NCBI GenBank assembly: GCA_944322825.1
Contig: CALUQD010000011.1
Coordinates: forward strand, 1 to 32,599
Direction: 5' to 3'
Length of the DNA stretch: 32,599 nt
Origin: Candidatus Avelusimicrobium pullicaecorum
GTDB lineage: Bacteria; Elusimicrobiota; Elusimicrobia; Elusimicrobiales; Elusimicrobiaceae
The notes under the pieces are model-generated. The model saw only the letters and a program-made list of their open reading frames with translations. It searched no databases and was not told the DNA's origin. This document shows, in pieces, positions 1 through 6,881 of the stretch; the first letter of the stretch is position 1; each line of letters begins with the position of its first letter. Made by a program: the position numbers and the translations under genes.

Positions 1-218
1 CCGGCAACACGTTTGTAATCGTGGCTTCGCGCAATATCACCAAAGATAAATACGCCTTAAAAACCGTTATGGTGGAAGACGCCACCACCGGTACTATTTC
101 CGCCACCCGTTGCTGTGTTTCCAGTTCTTCGTTGACGGCTTCCTGCGTCTCGTTTATGACGCGCGGTGTAGAAAAATACTGCAGCGCTATCACCAGCGGT
201 AAAAATTCGGATTTCTAA
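1..218 (+). CDS. 3' end of a gene, possibly pilin-like (partial)
   Basis: The reading frame is open from the left edge and stops at TAA 216-218, so only about 71 C-terminal residues are visible. They contain several cysteines, with a tail of the form C-x6-G-x4-C near the end. The complete pilin at 25671-26192 ends in a similar C-x6-G-x3-C arrangement, so I suspect the end of a type IV pilin or pseudopilin. That is a pattern match only; the diagnostic N-terminus is outside the window. A strong terminator follows directly. The gene runs opposite to the phage module. If it is a pilin, it marks the left host boundary of the phage element. Confidence 0.45.
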   Translation, partial: GNTFVIVASRNITKDKYALKTVMVEDATTGTISATRCCVSSSSLTASCVSFMTRGVEKYCSAITSGKNSDF

Positions 219-230
219 CCGCTTCTCTTA

Positions 231-266
231 ACAAAAAACCCGGGGCGTTTGCCCCGGGTTTTTTGT
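231..266. terminator. Strong bidirectional intrinsic terminator
   Basis: Perfect 16-bp inverted repeat (231-246 with 251-266) around a GTTT loop. The GC-rich core is flanked by A runs on the left and T runs on the right, so it can terminate from both sides. It closes the rightward gene at 1-218 and the leftward gene at 293-997. Confidence 0.93.
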
Positions 267-292
267 TGATACATTTTTCTTTTTCCAACAAT

Positions 293-997
293 TTAGGGAT
301 TATCGGAATAGGGATAAAATACAAAGTTGCCGTTCCGCAGCCGCACTTCCCCCCACGTTAGAACGCCACTCACCTTTAGCAGTACGCTGACGCGTAAAAT
401 CCACGACGGCGGAATATCGTGCGGAATGGAAACCGTCATCCGATTGCTTGCTTTCTTAATATGCAAAATAACAGGCAGATAGTTTTTTACATTGGCTTTA
501 GTGAGTACATAAGTTTCCGCCTGGTCCGGCCAGGAAGAAGCATAAATAGCCTTCGTCTTTGCGGGATACTCTTTCCCGTCATACGCGATAAAATTTTCAT
601 AATGGGATTTGGCTACTTCCAACCCATTTTGTAAAATGTGCCGCAGTTCTTTTCCTTCCGCGTCCAACGCCATACCGCGGTAGATTTCTTTGTCATTTTT
701 TTCAAAGGGGAACCGAGGAAGAAGATAAGCGGCCACTAATTCGGATTTCTCCGGCGCAAGGGCTTTTAGGGAACGCGCCTTCACCGATTGTTTGGCTTTG
801 ACCGAGGCCGTCGGCATACACCGGGCCGCCGCCACGCGCCGTATGGCGGCTTCCGTTTTTCTTTGAAGAGAATAAAAAGAAATTTTAGCCCGTATCGGAC
901 AGAAGATTTTTTTAGAAAGCGCCCATTTTTGCGCATAAGCACACGGAGAAAACGACACTAAACAACCTATAATAAAAACGCTAAAAAACTTTTTCAT
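293..997 (-). CDS. Secreted protein, ADP-ribosyltransferase-like features
   Basis: The protein has 234 residues from the ATG at 997. An upstream start at 1030 would put extra residues before a good signal peptide (MKK, hydrophobic core, cleavage near AYA-Q at about residue 22), so 997 is preferred. After a basic linker comes a domain beginning with IYRGM, followed by ILQNGL, then IYASSWP, and ending in TWGEVRL. The order of an Arg in a YRG strand, a Ser-containing strand and a C-terminal Glu in a GEV strand resembles the R-S-E layout of arginine-type ADP-ribosyltransferases. The first Glu of the usual ExE is missing, so this is a suggestion only. It lies just downstream of the phage spanins on the same strand and could be phage cargo or a host gene. 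The start codon sits in a hairpin loop (977-1022). No Shine-Dalgarno sequence is seen. Confidence 0.75.
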   Translation of the reverse strand: MKKFFSVFIIGCLVSFSPCAYAQKWALSKKIFCPIRAKISFYSLQRKTEAAIRRVAAARCMPTASVKAKQSVKARSLKALAPEKSELVAAYLLPRFPFEKNDKEIYRGMALDAEGKELRHILQNGLEVAKSHYENFIAYDGKEYPAKTKAIYASSWPDQAETYVLTKANVKNYLPVILHIKKASNRMTVSIPHDIPPSWILRVSVLLKVSGVLTWGEVRLRNGNFVFYPYSDNP

Positions 998-1022
998 ATA
1001 TAGATGATAGTTTTTTAGCGTT
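977..1022 (-). promoter_or_regulatory. Perfect hairpin with the start codon in its loop
   Basis: A 14-bp perfect inverted repeat (977-990 with 1009-1022) encloses an 18-nt loop that holds the ATG (995-997) of the secreted-protein gene. The 3' arm in the mRNA is codons 2-7. The arrangement matches that of the two pilin genes at 26192 and 27215. It could control translation initiation, or be a weak terminator for the spanin transcript, because the sequence past the hairpin is moderately U-rich. Confidence 0.6.
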
Positions 1023-1082
1023 TGGCACACATGAGTCTTTGGTCCTATATCCGAGGGCTTTTGGACCTAGAAAAGAAGCCTT

Positions 1083-1274
1083 TCAGTTGCATTCGCTTTC
1101 ATCTTGGCACAGGCAATAATGCACCAAAAGCGCGCGGGCATTTTGGTCATTTACACCGGGGTCTTGGTAGTCAAACGCCACGCGGCAGGCCGAAGTGTTA
1201 CTTGCTTTTAGCGTCCTGCAGCCGCCTGCGCACATCGCTAACAGACATATTATTAACACGATTTCTAATCTCAT
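1083..1274 (-). CDS. o-spanin lipoprotein (Rz1-like)
   Basis: A 63-residue protein with a lipoprotein signal: a short basic start, a hydrophobic run and a lipobox MCAGGC with the acylated Cys at residue 19. This leaves a mature outer-membrane lipoprotein of about 45 residues. The gene starts inside the i-spanin gene in the +1 frame and runs past its end, the classic overlapping Rz/Rz1 layout. An AGGA-type ribosome site lies eight bases upstream, inside the i-spanin gene. Known role of the family: it pairs with the inner-membrane spanin to fuse inner and outer membranes at lysis. The assignment rests on the lipobox, size, overlap and position at the end of the lysis cassette. The mature part has no Pro-rich stretch typical of lambda Rz1. 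Confidence 0.78.
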   Translation of the reverse strand: MRLEIVLIICLLAMCAGGCRTLKASNTSACRVAFDYQDPGVNDQNARALLVHYCLCQDESECN

Positions 1275-1422
1275 TTGCCCGTTCCTGTTCTTTGGCTGCC
1301 TGTTCGGTTTCGGCTTTTAAAGCGTCTAACTGGGCGGCCTTTTTGCCGCTGGTTTTAGCCAACGCAACGACCGCCCATAACATCAGCCCAAAGCTGCACA
1401 CGCCGCAAAAGGCCGTCCACAT
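1198..1422 (-). CDS. i-spanin (Rz-like)
   Basis: The protein has 74 residues from the ATG at 1422; a longer frame to 1479 only runs back into the holin-like gene. It has one N-terminal membrane segment (about residues 4-22) followed by a charged, heptad-like helix rich in Ala, Glu and Lys. This is the topology of inner-membrane spanins, whose periplasmic coiled coil contacts the lipoprotein partner. It starts two bases after the stop of the upstream holin-like gene. Its AAAGGA ribosome site lies in the last codons of that gene, so the two are translationally coupled. The last 77 bases overlap the o-spanin gene in another frame. Confidence 0.75.
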   Translation of the reverse strand: MWTAFCGVCSFGLMLWAVVALAKTSGKKAAQLDALKAETEQAAKEQERANEIRNRVNNMSVSDVRRRLQDAKSK

Positions 1423-1423
1423 C

Positions 1424-1612
1424 TTATTTTCCTTTGCCGATAAGCGACCCGTCCGGGTTGCACAAAGACAAGGCCGCAAGCACTTTTAGCACCTGCGCCC
1501 AGACGGTATCGTCTTTTTCGGTAGAAGTCAGTTTTACAACGGCGGTAACAATCAAAATCACCGCGCCGATAATACTAAGCACGTCATTCCAGTTATTCTG
1601 TATCCATTCCAT
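1424..1612 (-). CDS. Small holin-like membrane protein
   Basis: A 62-residue protein with a clear membrane helix (about residues 12-28) and a second weakly hydrophobic segment (about 38-52), ending in GKGK. An AGGAG ribosome site precedes the ATG. Size, topology and position between the endolysin and the spanins fit a phage holin, which would form the inner-membrane lesion that releases or activates the endolysin. No family-specific motif is visible, so the holin call depends on context. The membrane protein at 2034-2264 is the other candidate; the two could also act as holin and antiholin. Confidence 0.6.
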   Translation of the reverse strand: MEWIQNNWNDVLSIIGAVILIVTAVVKLTSTEKDDTVWAQVLKVLAALSLCNPDGSLIGKGK

Positions 1613-1647
1613 TTTGTTCTCCTGTTAAAAACGCTCCGCATAAGCGG

Positions 1648-2034
1648 TTAGTTTTTGATTTCAATGTGCGGGAAGTCCTGCAGGGTATTCCACTCCCCGC
1701 CCCATTCAAATTCGCTTTCAATTTCGCCGCGTTCGCGCAGCAGTTGGGCTACTGCGTCGAAGCGGTGCCACATTTCGCGAAAGCGGGCCAAATTGCCCCA
1801 GTCTAGCGGATAAGGAGCAAGGTCTACCGCGTGGCTGGGAATTTTATTATGTGCGCTTTGCGGGTAGCTTAAGCGGCTTGTGCCGTTTGCGAAAGCGGTG
1901 TTTTGCTCGGCTTTTCCGCGGTGGCCGCACAGCACGGAAAAATCGTACTGTTTGATGAGTTCGCGGCAAACGGCCACCAGATCCGGGTGACAGGTTTTTA
2001 AACGCGCCTCGCTGGTTTTGGAAAACACGGGCAT
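1648..2034 (-). CDS. Endolysin, M15 L-alanyl-D-glutamate-type peptidase
   Basis: The protein has 128 residues from the ATG at 2034, chosen because GGGAGGA lies just upstream and the ATG overlaps the previous stop as TAATG. Visible M15 signatures are CGHRG near residue 32, SxHxxxxAVDLAP near residues 59-69 (His and Asp as zinc ligands), and the C-terminal WGGEW and PHIEI (His ligand). This is the set seen in single-domain VanY/T5-type endolysins, zinc peptidases that cut the peptide cross-links of peptidoglycan. No signal sequence is present, so release depends on a holin. Length is normal for the family and all expected catalytic motifs are present. Confidence 0.92.
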   Translation of the reverse strand: MPVFSKTSEARLKTCHPDLVAVCRELIKQYDFSVLCGHRGKAEQNTAFANGTSRLSYPQSAHNKIPSHAVDLAPYPLDWGNLARFREMWHRFDAVAQLLRERGEIESEFEWGGEWNTLQDFPHIEIKN

Positions 2035-2264
2035 TAATTTATCCTCCCGTGAAAATCCAAAATATGCGTTTTGATGGTTTTCACGTCGTCTAAAATAATG
2101 TCTATTTTTACGGTGCTTTCGGCGAGTTTGCGGTCGTGTTCGCGCACGCGTTCTTCCAGCTTGTCCACCCGCGGCGGCAGGCCGTACATCGTAAAAAACC
2201 AAAACAGTACGGCGCAGGCCACGCCAATGAGGTAAATCCAATGATGGATTTTTTCCGTATTCAT
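2034..2264 (-). CDS. Membrane/coiled-coil lysis-cassette protein (possible holin)
   Basis: A 76-residue protein with one membrane helix (about residues 8-28) and a heptad-like helical tail with alternating charge. It resembles small phage proteins of the XhlA/holin-accessory type in layout, but no diagnostic motif is seen. A GGGAGTGAG ribosome site precedes the ATG. Its stop overlaps the endolysin start as TAATG, so the two are translationally coupled. It is probably a holin or antiholin; an extra inner-membrane spanin is the alternative. Confidence 0.65.
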   Translation of the reverse strand: MNTEKIHHWIYLIGVACAVLFWFFTMYGLPPRVDKLEERVREHDRKLAESTVKIDIILDDVKTIKTHILDFHGRIN

Positions 2265-2268
2265 ACTC

Positions 2269-2556
2269 TCACTCCCGCAATACGGCTGCCCACGTTTCCA
2301 GCTCTTGCGCCAATTCTTTCACGTAATCGCTCGCGCCGGAATTTTCCGCCAGTACCAGCTCGCGCACCGCCCGCGTAAGGCCCGTTTGCAATTCCTTGGC
2401 CTGCACGCGCTCCTGTGCGGTGGGTTCGGCCGGGGCCGGGTTGGCGGCAATCACATAACTGCCGTTTTGCGGTTCAATATGCGCGCCGTTTTGGTTGCAC
2501 CAAATGGCGGCTTGCGTGTAATTTTCTTTCGTTATTTGTTGTCCGATGGTAAACAT
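2269..2556 (-). CDS. Putative tail-fibre assembly/chaperone-like protein
   Basis: A 95-residue protein starting one codon after the tail-fibre stop. The N-terminal half holds a compact region (about residues 11-36, AAIWCNQNGAHIEPQNGSY) followed by a Pro/Ala linker and a charged helical C-terminus. The position directly downstream of the fibre gene is where phages keep fibre assembly chaperones, and short N-terminal domain plus helical tail fits them. No specific family was recognised, so the function is inferred from position. Confidence 0.55.
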   Translation of the reverse strand: MFTIGQQITKENYTQAAIWCNQNGAHIEPQNGSYVIAANPAPAEPTAQERVQAKELQTGLTRAVRELVLAENSGASDYVKELAQELETWAAVLRE

Positions 2557-2558
2557 AA

Positions 2559-4424
2559 TTATTCGGCTCCTTGCCCACAGGCAGTGATATATACTTGCAT
2601 CGCCACATCTGCCATAAGTATCTGAAACGAAGATACTGTCTTGTTATCTTTGCAAATTGTGCGCGCCAAGGAATAATTGCTCGTATAGGCAGTACTCATT
2701 TGCACGGCATAAGAGGTGTCTTGAAACGGCTTTAACAAAGACACCGTGTGTGATCCGATGGCGGAAGGCAAAAACAACCCCTGTTCTATCCACCCGCTTT
2801 TATACACGCGGTACCAGTTGCCTTCCCCATCGGAATAGCTGTCCACCACGTAGTCCATATCGTCGGGCATAATGTTGTTGATATTGGCTTGTGTGGCTTT
2901 TGAACCGTTGGAGAGGTCCTTGGCGGCCTTGCCGTTTAAGGCAGTTTGCACCGCGGACGAAGCGGAAATGCTCGTCACGTTGGAGAGGTCCTTGGCGGCG
3001 GGATCGCCAACGGAAGCCACCAATTCCTGGCACGTTTGGGCGCTTTGGCTGGCAGCCGAAGCTGAACCGGCCGCGGCGGAAGCACTGGAAACCGCCTGCG
3101 TTTTAGCCGTTTCTGCCGCGGTTTTGGCTGTTTGCGCGGCGGTTTGGGCAGCTTCGGCCGCCGTTTTGGCGGTACTAGCCGCGGACGCGCTGGAAGCGGC
3201 CTGCTGGGCGTGGTATTTGGCCGAGTATTCCCCGCCCGATACGACGCCGCTTGTTTTAACCGCCCAGTTTTGCGCCAACGTCGCCGATGTGCTGGCCGCG
3301 GCAGCCGAGCTGGATGCGTCGGCGGCGGAACCGGCTGCTTGGGTCTTGGCGGTTTCAGCCGCGTTTTGGGCAGATTGGGCCGCCGTTTTGGCGGTTTCGG
3401 CCGCTGTTTTAGCCGTGCCGGCCGCAGACGCGCTGGACGCGGCTTGCTGGGCGTGATACTTAGCCGAATACGCCCCATCCAATACGGAACCGTCCGTTTT
3501 AACAGCCCAATTTTGCGCCAACGTGGCCGACGTGCTGGCCGCCGTGGCCGAGCCGGACGCATCCGTGGCGGAACCGGCCGCTTGCGTCTTAGCCGTTTCC
3601 GCCGCGCTTTGCGCCGTTTGCGCGGCGGTTTTAGCGGTGCTGGCCTCCGCTGCGCTGGACGCGGCCTGCTGGGCGTGGTATTTGGCTGAGTATTCCCCGC
3701 CCGACACGGCTCCGCCCGTTTTAACGGCCCAGCTCTGCGCCAGCGTGGCAGAAGCGCTGGCCGATGTGGCCGAGCCGGACGCATCCGTGGCGGAACCGGC
3801 CGCTTGGCTCTGCGCGGTTTCAGCCGCCGCTTGAGCGGCTTCGGCCACCGATTGGGCCGCCTGCGCTTGCTGGAGCGATTGGGCCGCCTGGGTTTGGGCC
3901 GTTTGTGCGGCTCCGGCGGCGGTTTGCGCTTGTTCCGCAAACTCCTGGGCCGACGTTTCCGCGGCCAGCGTATCCTGTTTAATAGCCTGCATCGTACTTA
4001 AAAACTGTTCGGTTTCCAAGTTGCTTTCTTGGGTGGAAACAGGATATTTAATACTGCGGTTTATTTGTTCGTTCAATTCTTGCACGAGCAAGGTTAATTT
4101 ATCGTAGCCTTCTTCCAGCACTTCGGCATCCAATTCGCCTTGGCGGATTAAATCAATTTCCTGCGTCAGCGGCGTATGGCGCAGCACCGTCAAACGCCAC
4201 CCCTTTGCCAGCGGCGGCTGTCCGCTTTCTGCGGTGGGATAAGTCAGCGTGTGGGCCAGTGCGTCCACAGCATAATGGGACGAAACTTCTTCTTCCACCC
4301 CTTCCGGCGAGGTGATATACACACATATATCAGAAGCGGACATAAACGGAAAATCCACATCCCACTGGGTGCTTACTCCGTTCCCTTGGTAAATACGTTT
4401 GGTTATTTGCATTGAAACAGTCAT
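2559..4424 (-). CDS. Tail fibre, T7 gp17-type N-terminus
   Basis: The protein has 621 residues; AGGAG sits before the ATG at 4424. Residues 1-130 match the T7 tail-fibre attachment domain that docks fibres to the tail: KRIYQGNGVSTQWDVDFPF early, then the VLRHTPL, IRQGELDAEVLEEGYDKLT and QELNEQI signatures. Residues from about 145 to 480 are an Ala/Ser/Thr/Gln-rich helical shaft. It contains three copies of a block with LAQxWAVKTxGxVxxGxYSAKYHAQQAASSA. A C-terminal tip of about 110 residues (YRVYKSGWIEQGLFLP and a final beta-rich part) is probably the receptor-binding head. No reverse transcriptase or template repeat is nearby, so this is not a diversity-generating fibre. Long opposite-strand frames here arise from the shaft's codon bias. 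Confidence 0.93.
   Translation of the reverse strand: MTVSMQITKRIYQGNGVSTQWDVDFPFMSASDICVYITSPEGVEEEVSSHYAVDALAHTLTYPTAESGQPPLAKGWRLTVLRHTPLTQEIDLIRQGELDAEVLEEGYDKLTLLVQELNEQINRSIKYPVSTQESNLETEQFLSTMQAIKQDTLAAETSAQEFAEQAQTAAGAAQTAQTQAAQSLQQAQAAQSVAEAAQAAAETAQSQAAGSATDASGSATSASASATLAQSWAVKTGGAVSGGEYSAKYHAQQAASSAAEASTAKTAAQTAQSAAETAKTQAAGSATDASGSATAASTSATLAQNWAVKTDGSVLDGAYSAKYHAQQAASSASAAGTAKTAAETAKTAAQSAQNAAETAKTQAAGSAADASSSAAAASTSATLAQNWAVKTSGVVSGGEYSAKYHAQQAASSASAASTAKTAAEAAQTAAQTAKTAAETAKTQAVSSASAAAGSASAASQSAQTCQELVASVGDPAAKDLSNVTSISASSAVQTALNGKAAKDLSNGSKATQANINNIMPDDMDYVVDSYSDGEGNWYRVYKSGWIEQGLFLPSAIGSHTVSLLKPFQDTSYAVQMSTAYTSNYSLARTICKDNKTVSSFQILMADVAMQVYITACGQGAE
3000..3960 (-). repeat. 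Tandem shaft repeats inside the tail-fibre gene
   Basis: Three imperfect repeats, with equivalent blocks near 3210-3300, 3459-3540 and 3679-3760 (spacing about 220-250 bases), each encode the WAVKT...YSAKYHAQQA unit plus an Ala-rich spacer of variable length. The unequal spacing suggests gain and loss of spacer heptads by recombination. Confidence 0.85.
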
Positions 4425-4433
4425 CTTTTTCTC

Positions 4434-5867
4434 CTACAAGTCAAACAGTGCTTTCACTTGTTTCCAAGCGGTCAACGGTTCGTTCGTTCCCGCGGCGGAA
4501 GAAAGAACGGCATAGGTGATATCCTGCACGTCTTTTTCCGGCAATCCTTTTTGCTGGCCCCAGCGTTCAATTCCCCGGCAGAGCAGTTGGGTTTGCCGGT
4601 CGTCGCGGCCGGACTGGCGGGCACAGCGGGCCGATTCCAGCACACAATAATCCCGGGCGGAAATCTGTCCCTTTTCGTAGGCGCGGGCGGCTGCTTTTTC
4701 ATCAGACGAAAAATACAGCTGATTAAATTTCCCCGCCTGGGAAAATCCCTTCGGCTGGGCGAATGCTTCCTGCACCGCCCGGCGCGCCAACGCCAACTGT
4801 CCGCCTTCCAACACGCGCTGGCGGTTTAACACGCCCTGCGCTTCCTCCGCCCCGCCGCAGGCCAAAATATCCCGGTATACCTGCGCCTGCTGGCCCGCCT
4901 GCCGGGCTTGTTCCCCCGCCCGCAAAGCGGAAACCGCTTGCCGCACCGCGGAAGCAAAGGTGTCGTTTTTCTCGCCGTCCAATTGCTGATGAGCCCATTT
5001 TTCACGCGTTTGAAGCGAAGCGTCTTTTTCCAGGGCGGCGCGTTCCCATAATTGCCGGGCGCGGTTATCCGCTGCCGAAAACAGAATTTTCTGTGCACAC
5101 TCCTGCCGCTGGGACGAGCTGAACTGCGGGGCGTATTTTTCAAATACTTCCTGCGCCAAACCGTCCTGCCCGGCGGCCAATGCCCGCCGCACGCACGAAG
5201 CGGCGGTGTCCGCTTGCAGCGCGGCGGCTAGTTTTTGCACGGTTTGCGGCGGCGCGCCGTTATCTTTAAGCCGCTTTTCGTAAGCGGGCAGCTGGCCGGT
5301 TAAATACGCGTCCAACGCACGGGCGGAAGGCGCGGCGGAACCGACTTGCCGCACAAGGTTTTCTTCTTGCGCGGCCAGCTGCCGCTGCTGTTGCTGTTGG
5401 ACGGAACGGGCTTCTTGCTGGGCGGTGCGGCGCAGGAGCAAATAATCGCGCACGGCGGGCGTATCCGCTTGTTCGGAAGTGAAATGTTCGGCGGCAAACG
5501 CATCCAAATCCTGTGTTTGCACGGTGCCTTTTTGGGCGGCCGTATCACGCACGGACTGCAGCAAATCGGCGCGGAGGGACACGTCTTTATCCGCCTGCGG
5601 CCCGCTGGACGGAGCCGCGTCGGACAGGGGCTGCGTCTGCGCCGCCTGCGAACCCGTGCCGGCGGCGGAAGGCGAGGCGCTTTTTTGCCGCTGGAAAGGA
5701 CCTTGGTCCAGGCGGCTCAAAAAATTCAGCGTATTCCTGGAAAACGTGCCAAATTCCTGCAAGTCATTTTCGTACGCCTGGGGCAGGCGCGTGGGCGCCG
5801 GGGCGGCGGTAATTACGCTGGGCGCTTCGTAACGCACTTGGCGTTGGTAAGTGGGAATAATCGGCAT
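4434..5867 (-). CDS. Internal virion protein (gp15-like position)
   Basis: A 477-residue, mostly helical protein rich in Gln, Ala and Arg, starting MPIIPTYQRQV, a start typical of core proteins of many podoviruses. A low-complexity Ser/Pro/Gln linker covers about residues 60-95. It lies between the gp14-like gene (eight bases upstream) and the tail fibre, the slot of T7 gp15/gp16, which are ejected into the host to build the DNA-translocation channel. It is far shorter than T7 gp15 and gp16 (about 750 and 1,300 residues) and no transglycosylase domain is seen. The function is inferred from position and composition. Confidence 0.7.
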   Translation of the reverse strand: MPIIPTYQRQVRYEAPSVITAAPAPTRLPQAYENDLQEFGTFSRNTLNFLSRLDQGPFQRQKSASPSAAGTGSQAAQTQPLSDAAPSSGPQADKDVSLRADLLQSVRDTAAQKGTVQTQDLDAFAAEHFTSEQADTPAVRDYLLLRRTAQQEARSVQQQQQRQLAAQEENLVRQVGSAAPSARALDAYLTGQLPAYEKRLKDNGAPPQTVQKLAAALQADTAASCVRRALAAGQDGLAQEVFEKYAPQFSSSQRQECAQKILFSAADNRARQLWERAALEKDASLQTREKWAHQQLDGEKNDTFASAVRQAVSALRAGEQARQAGQQAQVYRDILACGGAEEAQGVLNRQRVLEGGQLALARRAVQEAFAQPKGFSQAGKFNQLYFSSDEKAAARAYEKGQISARDYCVLESARCARQSGRDDRQTQLLCRGIERWGQQKGLPEKDVQDITYAVLSSAAGTNEPLTAWKQVKALFDL

Positions 5868-5875
5868 ATATCCTC

Positions 5876-6361
5876 CTAGCTAAACAGGCTCAAAATGTTA
5901 TTGCCCAGTTTCCACCACGAACTGCGGTTTTGGGCCGCACTGCGGTATTGCGAAGCCGTCTGCGTTAAGCTGTAAATGCGTTCGGCGGCGGCCAAGTCGT
6001 TTTCGTACAGGGCGTCGTGCAGGGACTCTTGCAAAGATTCTTGGTCCATCAACGCCTGGAAACGGCTGTTTTTAAGCAAGGTTTGCACGGTGGCCGAACG
6101 AGCCGTCAGCCCGGAAGCCGCCAAAGCGGCTTTCTGCGTACCGGCAGTCTGGCGGTAATTTTCGTACAGTTCCTGCCCGCGCTCGGCGGCGGATTTAAAC
6201 AAATACGCTGCTTGCCGCTGGGCGGCTTGGGCTGTATAGTTGGCCTGGCGGTCCGCATCGCGGGCCAGGGAATCGTAATAATCTGTTTCGGATTTACGAT
6301 CGCCTAAAAGCGAGGCGGCGGTTGATACAATTTTGCTGCCCGCTTTAAAAACTCCTCCCAT
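5876..6361 (-). CDS. Internal virion protein, gp14-like
   Basis: The protein has 161 residues from the ATG at 6361, chosen for a perfect AGGAGG seven bases upstream; the frame opens further but only inside the preceding gene. It begins MGGVFKAGSKIVSTAASLLG, a Gly/Ala-rich amphipathic stretch, followed by a long helical body with many Gln, Ala and Arg. T7 gp14 has similar size, start and position and is ejected into the cell envelope during infection. The start lies one base after the stop of the gp13-like gene. The call rests on synteny and overall character. Confidence 0.7.
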   Translation of the reverse strand: MGGVFKAGSKIVSTAASLLGDRKSETDYYDSLARDADRQANYTAQAAQRQAAYLFKSAAERGQELYENYRQTAGTQKAALAASGLTARSATVQTLLKNSRFQALMDQESLQESLHDALYENDLAAAERIYSLTQTASQYRSAAQNRSSWWKLGNNILSLFS

Positions 6362-6362
6362 A

Positions 6363-6836
6363 TTAATTCCTCCTGATGGTGAAACGTAAAAATCGGGCGG
6401 ACTCCGTTTGGCAAAAAGTTCCGTCAAAGGTGCCGCCCAGCCGCCGGACAAACCGCAACGCGGCTGCGTAGCGTCCGTCGGCAAAATTGTAAAGTTCCGC
6501 ATATTGCGTTAAAGCGGCCGCCACAAACCGCCGGGCAATGCGTACGAAAGTTTTTGGAATACGCTCGATCAACTGGCCTGTTAACAGCCACACACAGGCG
6601 CGGTTTCCCAGCCAGGCGTCGGGCGCCAATCCGAAAATGGCCGCCGGACGGCCTTGATAAAGCAAGGCAAAACAATGAATAGAAGACTGCAAAAAGTTCT
6701 GCAATAAAGCGGCCGGTTCCTGGCCGGGGTGGGAAGCCGCCAGTTCCGCCCGGTCCGCCGGGCGCAGAGTTTGGGCCAGCGCCATACAGTCTGCCGGCCG
6801 GGCCGGGCGTAAAAAAATATCTTTATTATCAAACAT
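6363..6836 (-). CDS. T7 gp13-like protein with GNAT-type fold
   Basis: A 157-residue protein. The N-terminus IFLRPARPADCMALAQTLRP and later blocks (AIFGLAP, WLLTG, RIARRFV, LYNFADGRYAAALRFVRRLGGTFD) match the T7 gp13-type family, which resembles GNAT acetyltransferases but acts as a virion component needed for assembly. The terminal R(Y/F)LGG-like block is typical of the acetyltransferase fold. No Shine-Dalgarno sequence precedes the ATG, and the divergent gene at 6882 now separates it from the tail operon upstream. It may depend on read-through or on an unrecognised promoter in the AT-rich gap. Confidence 0.78.
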   Translation of the reverse strand: MFDNKDIFLRPARPADCMALAQTLRPADRAELAASHPGQEPAALLQNFLQSSIHCFALLYQGRPAAIFGLAPDAWLGNRACVWLLTGQLIERIPKTFVRIARRFVAAALTQYAELYNFADGRYAAALRFVRRLGGTFDGTFCQTESARFLRFTIRRN

Positions 6837-6843
6837 AAAAAGT

Positions 6844-6849
6844 TATAAT
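6844..6849 (+). promoter_or_regulatory. -10 box for the inserted rightward gene
   Basis: A consensus TATAAT lies 32 bases before the ATG at 6882. The best -35 (TTTATT near 6822) is weak. AGGAG at about 6871 serves as the ribosome site. With the terminator at 7701 this makes an autonomous transcription unit. Confidence 0.6.
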
Positions 6850-6881
6850 AGATAGACCTTATTTTTAAAAGGAGAAACCCT

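Noticed and set aside
2872-3940. Long open frames on both strands across the fibre shaft (up to 321 codons)
   Set aside because: They mirror the biased codons of the Ala/Ser/Gln-rich repeats, have Arg/Pro- or Ala-rich nonsense composition and no ribosome sites.
2559-4424. Diversity-generating retroelement target, suggested by BPP-1-like head genes
   Set aside because: No reverse transcriptase, template repeat or C-type lectin tip is present; the fibre is T7-type.
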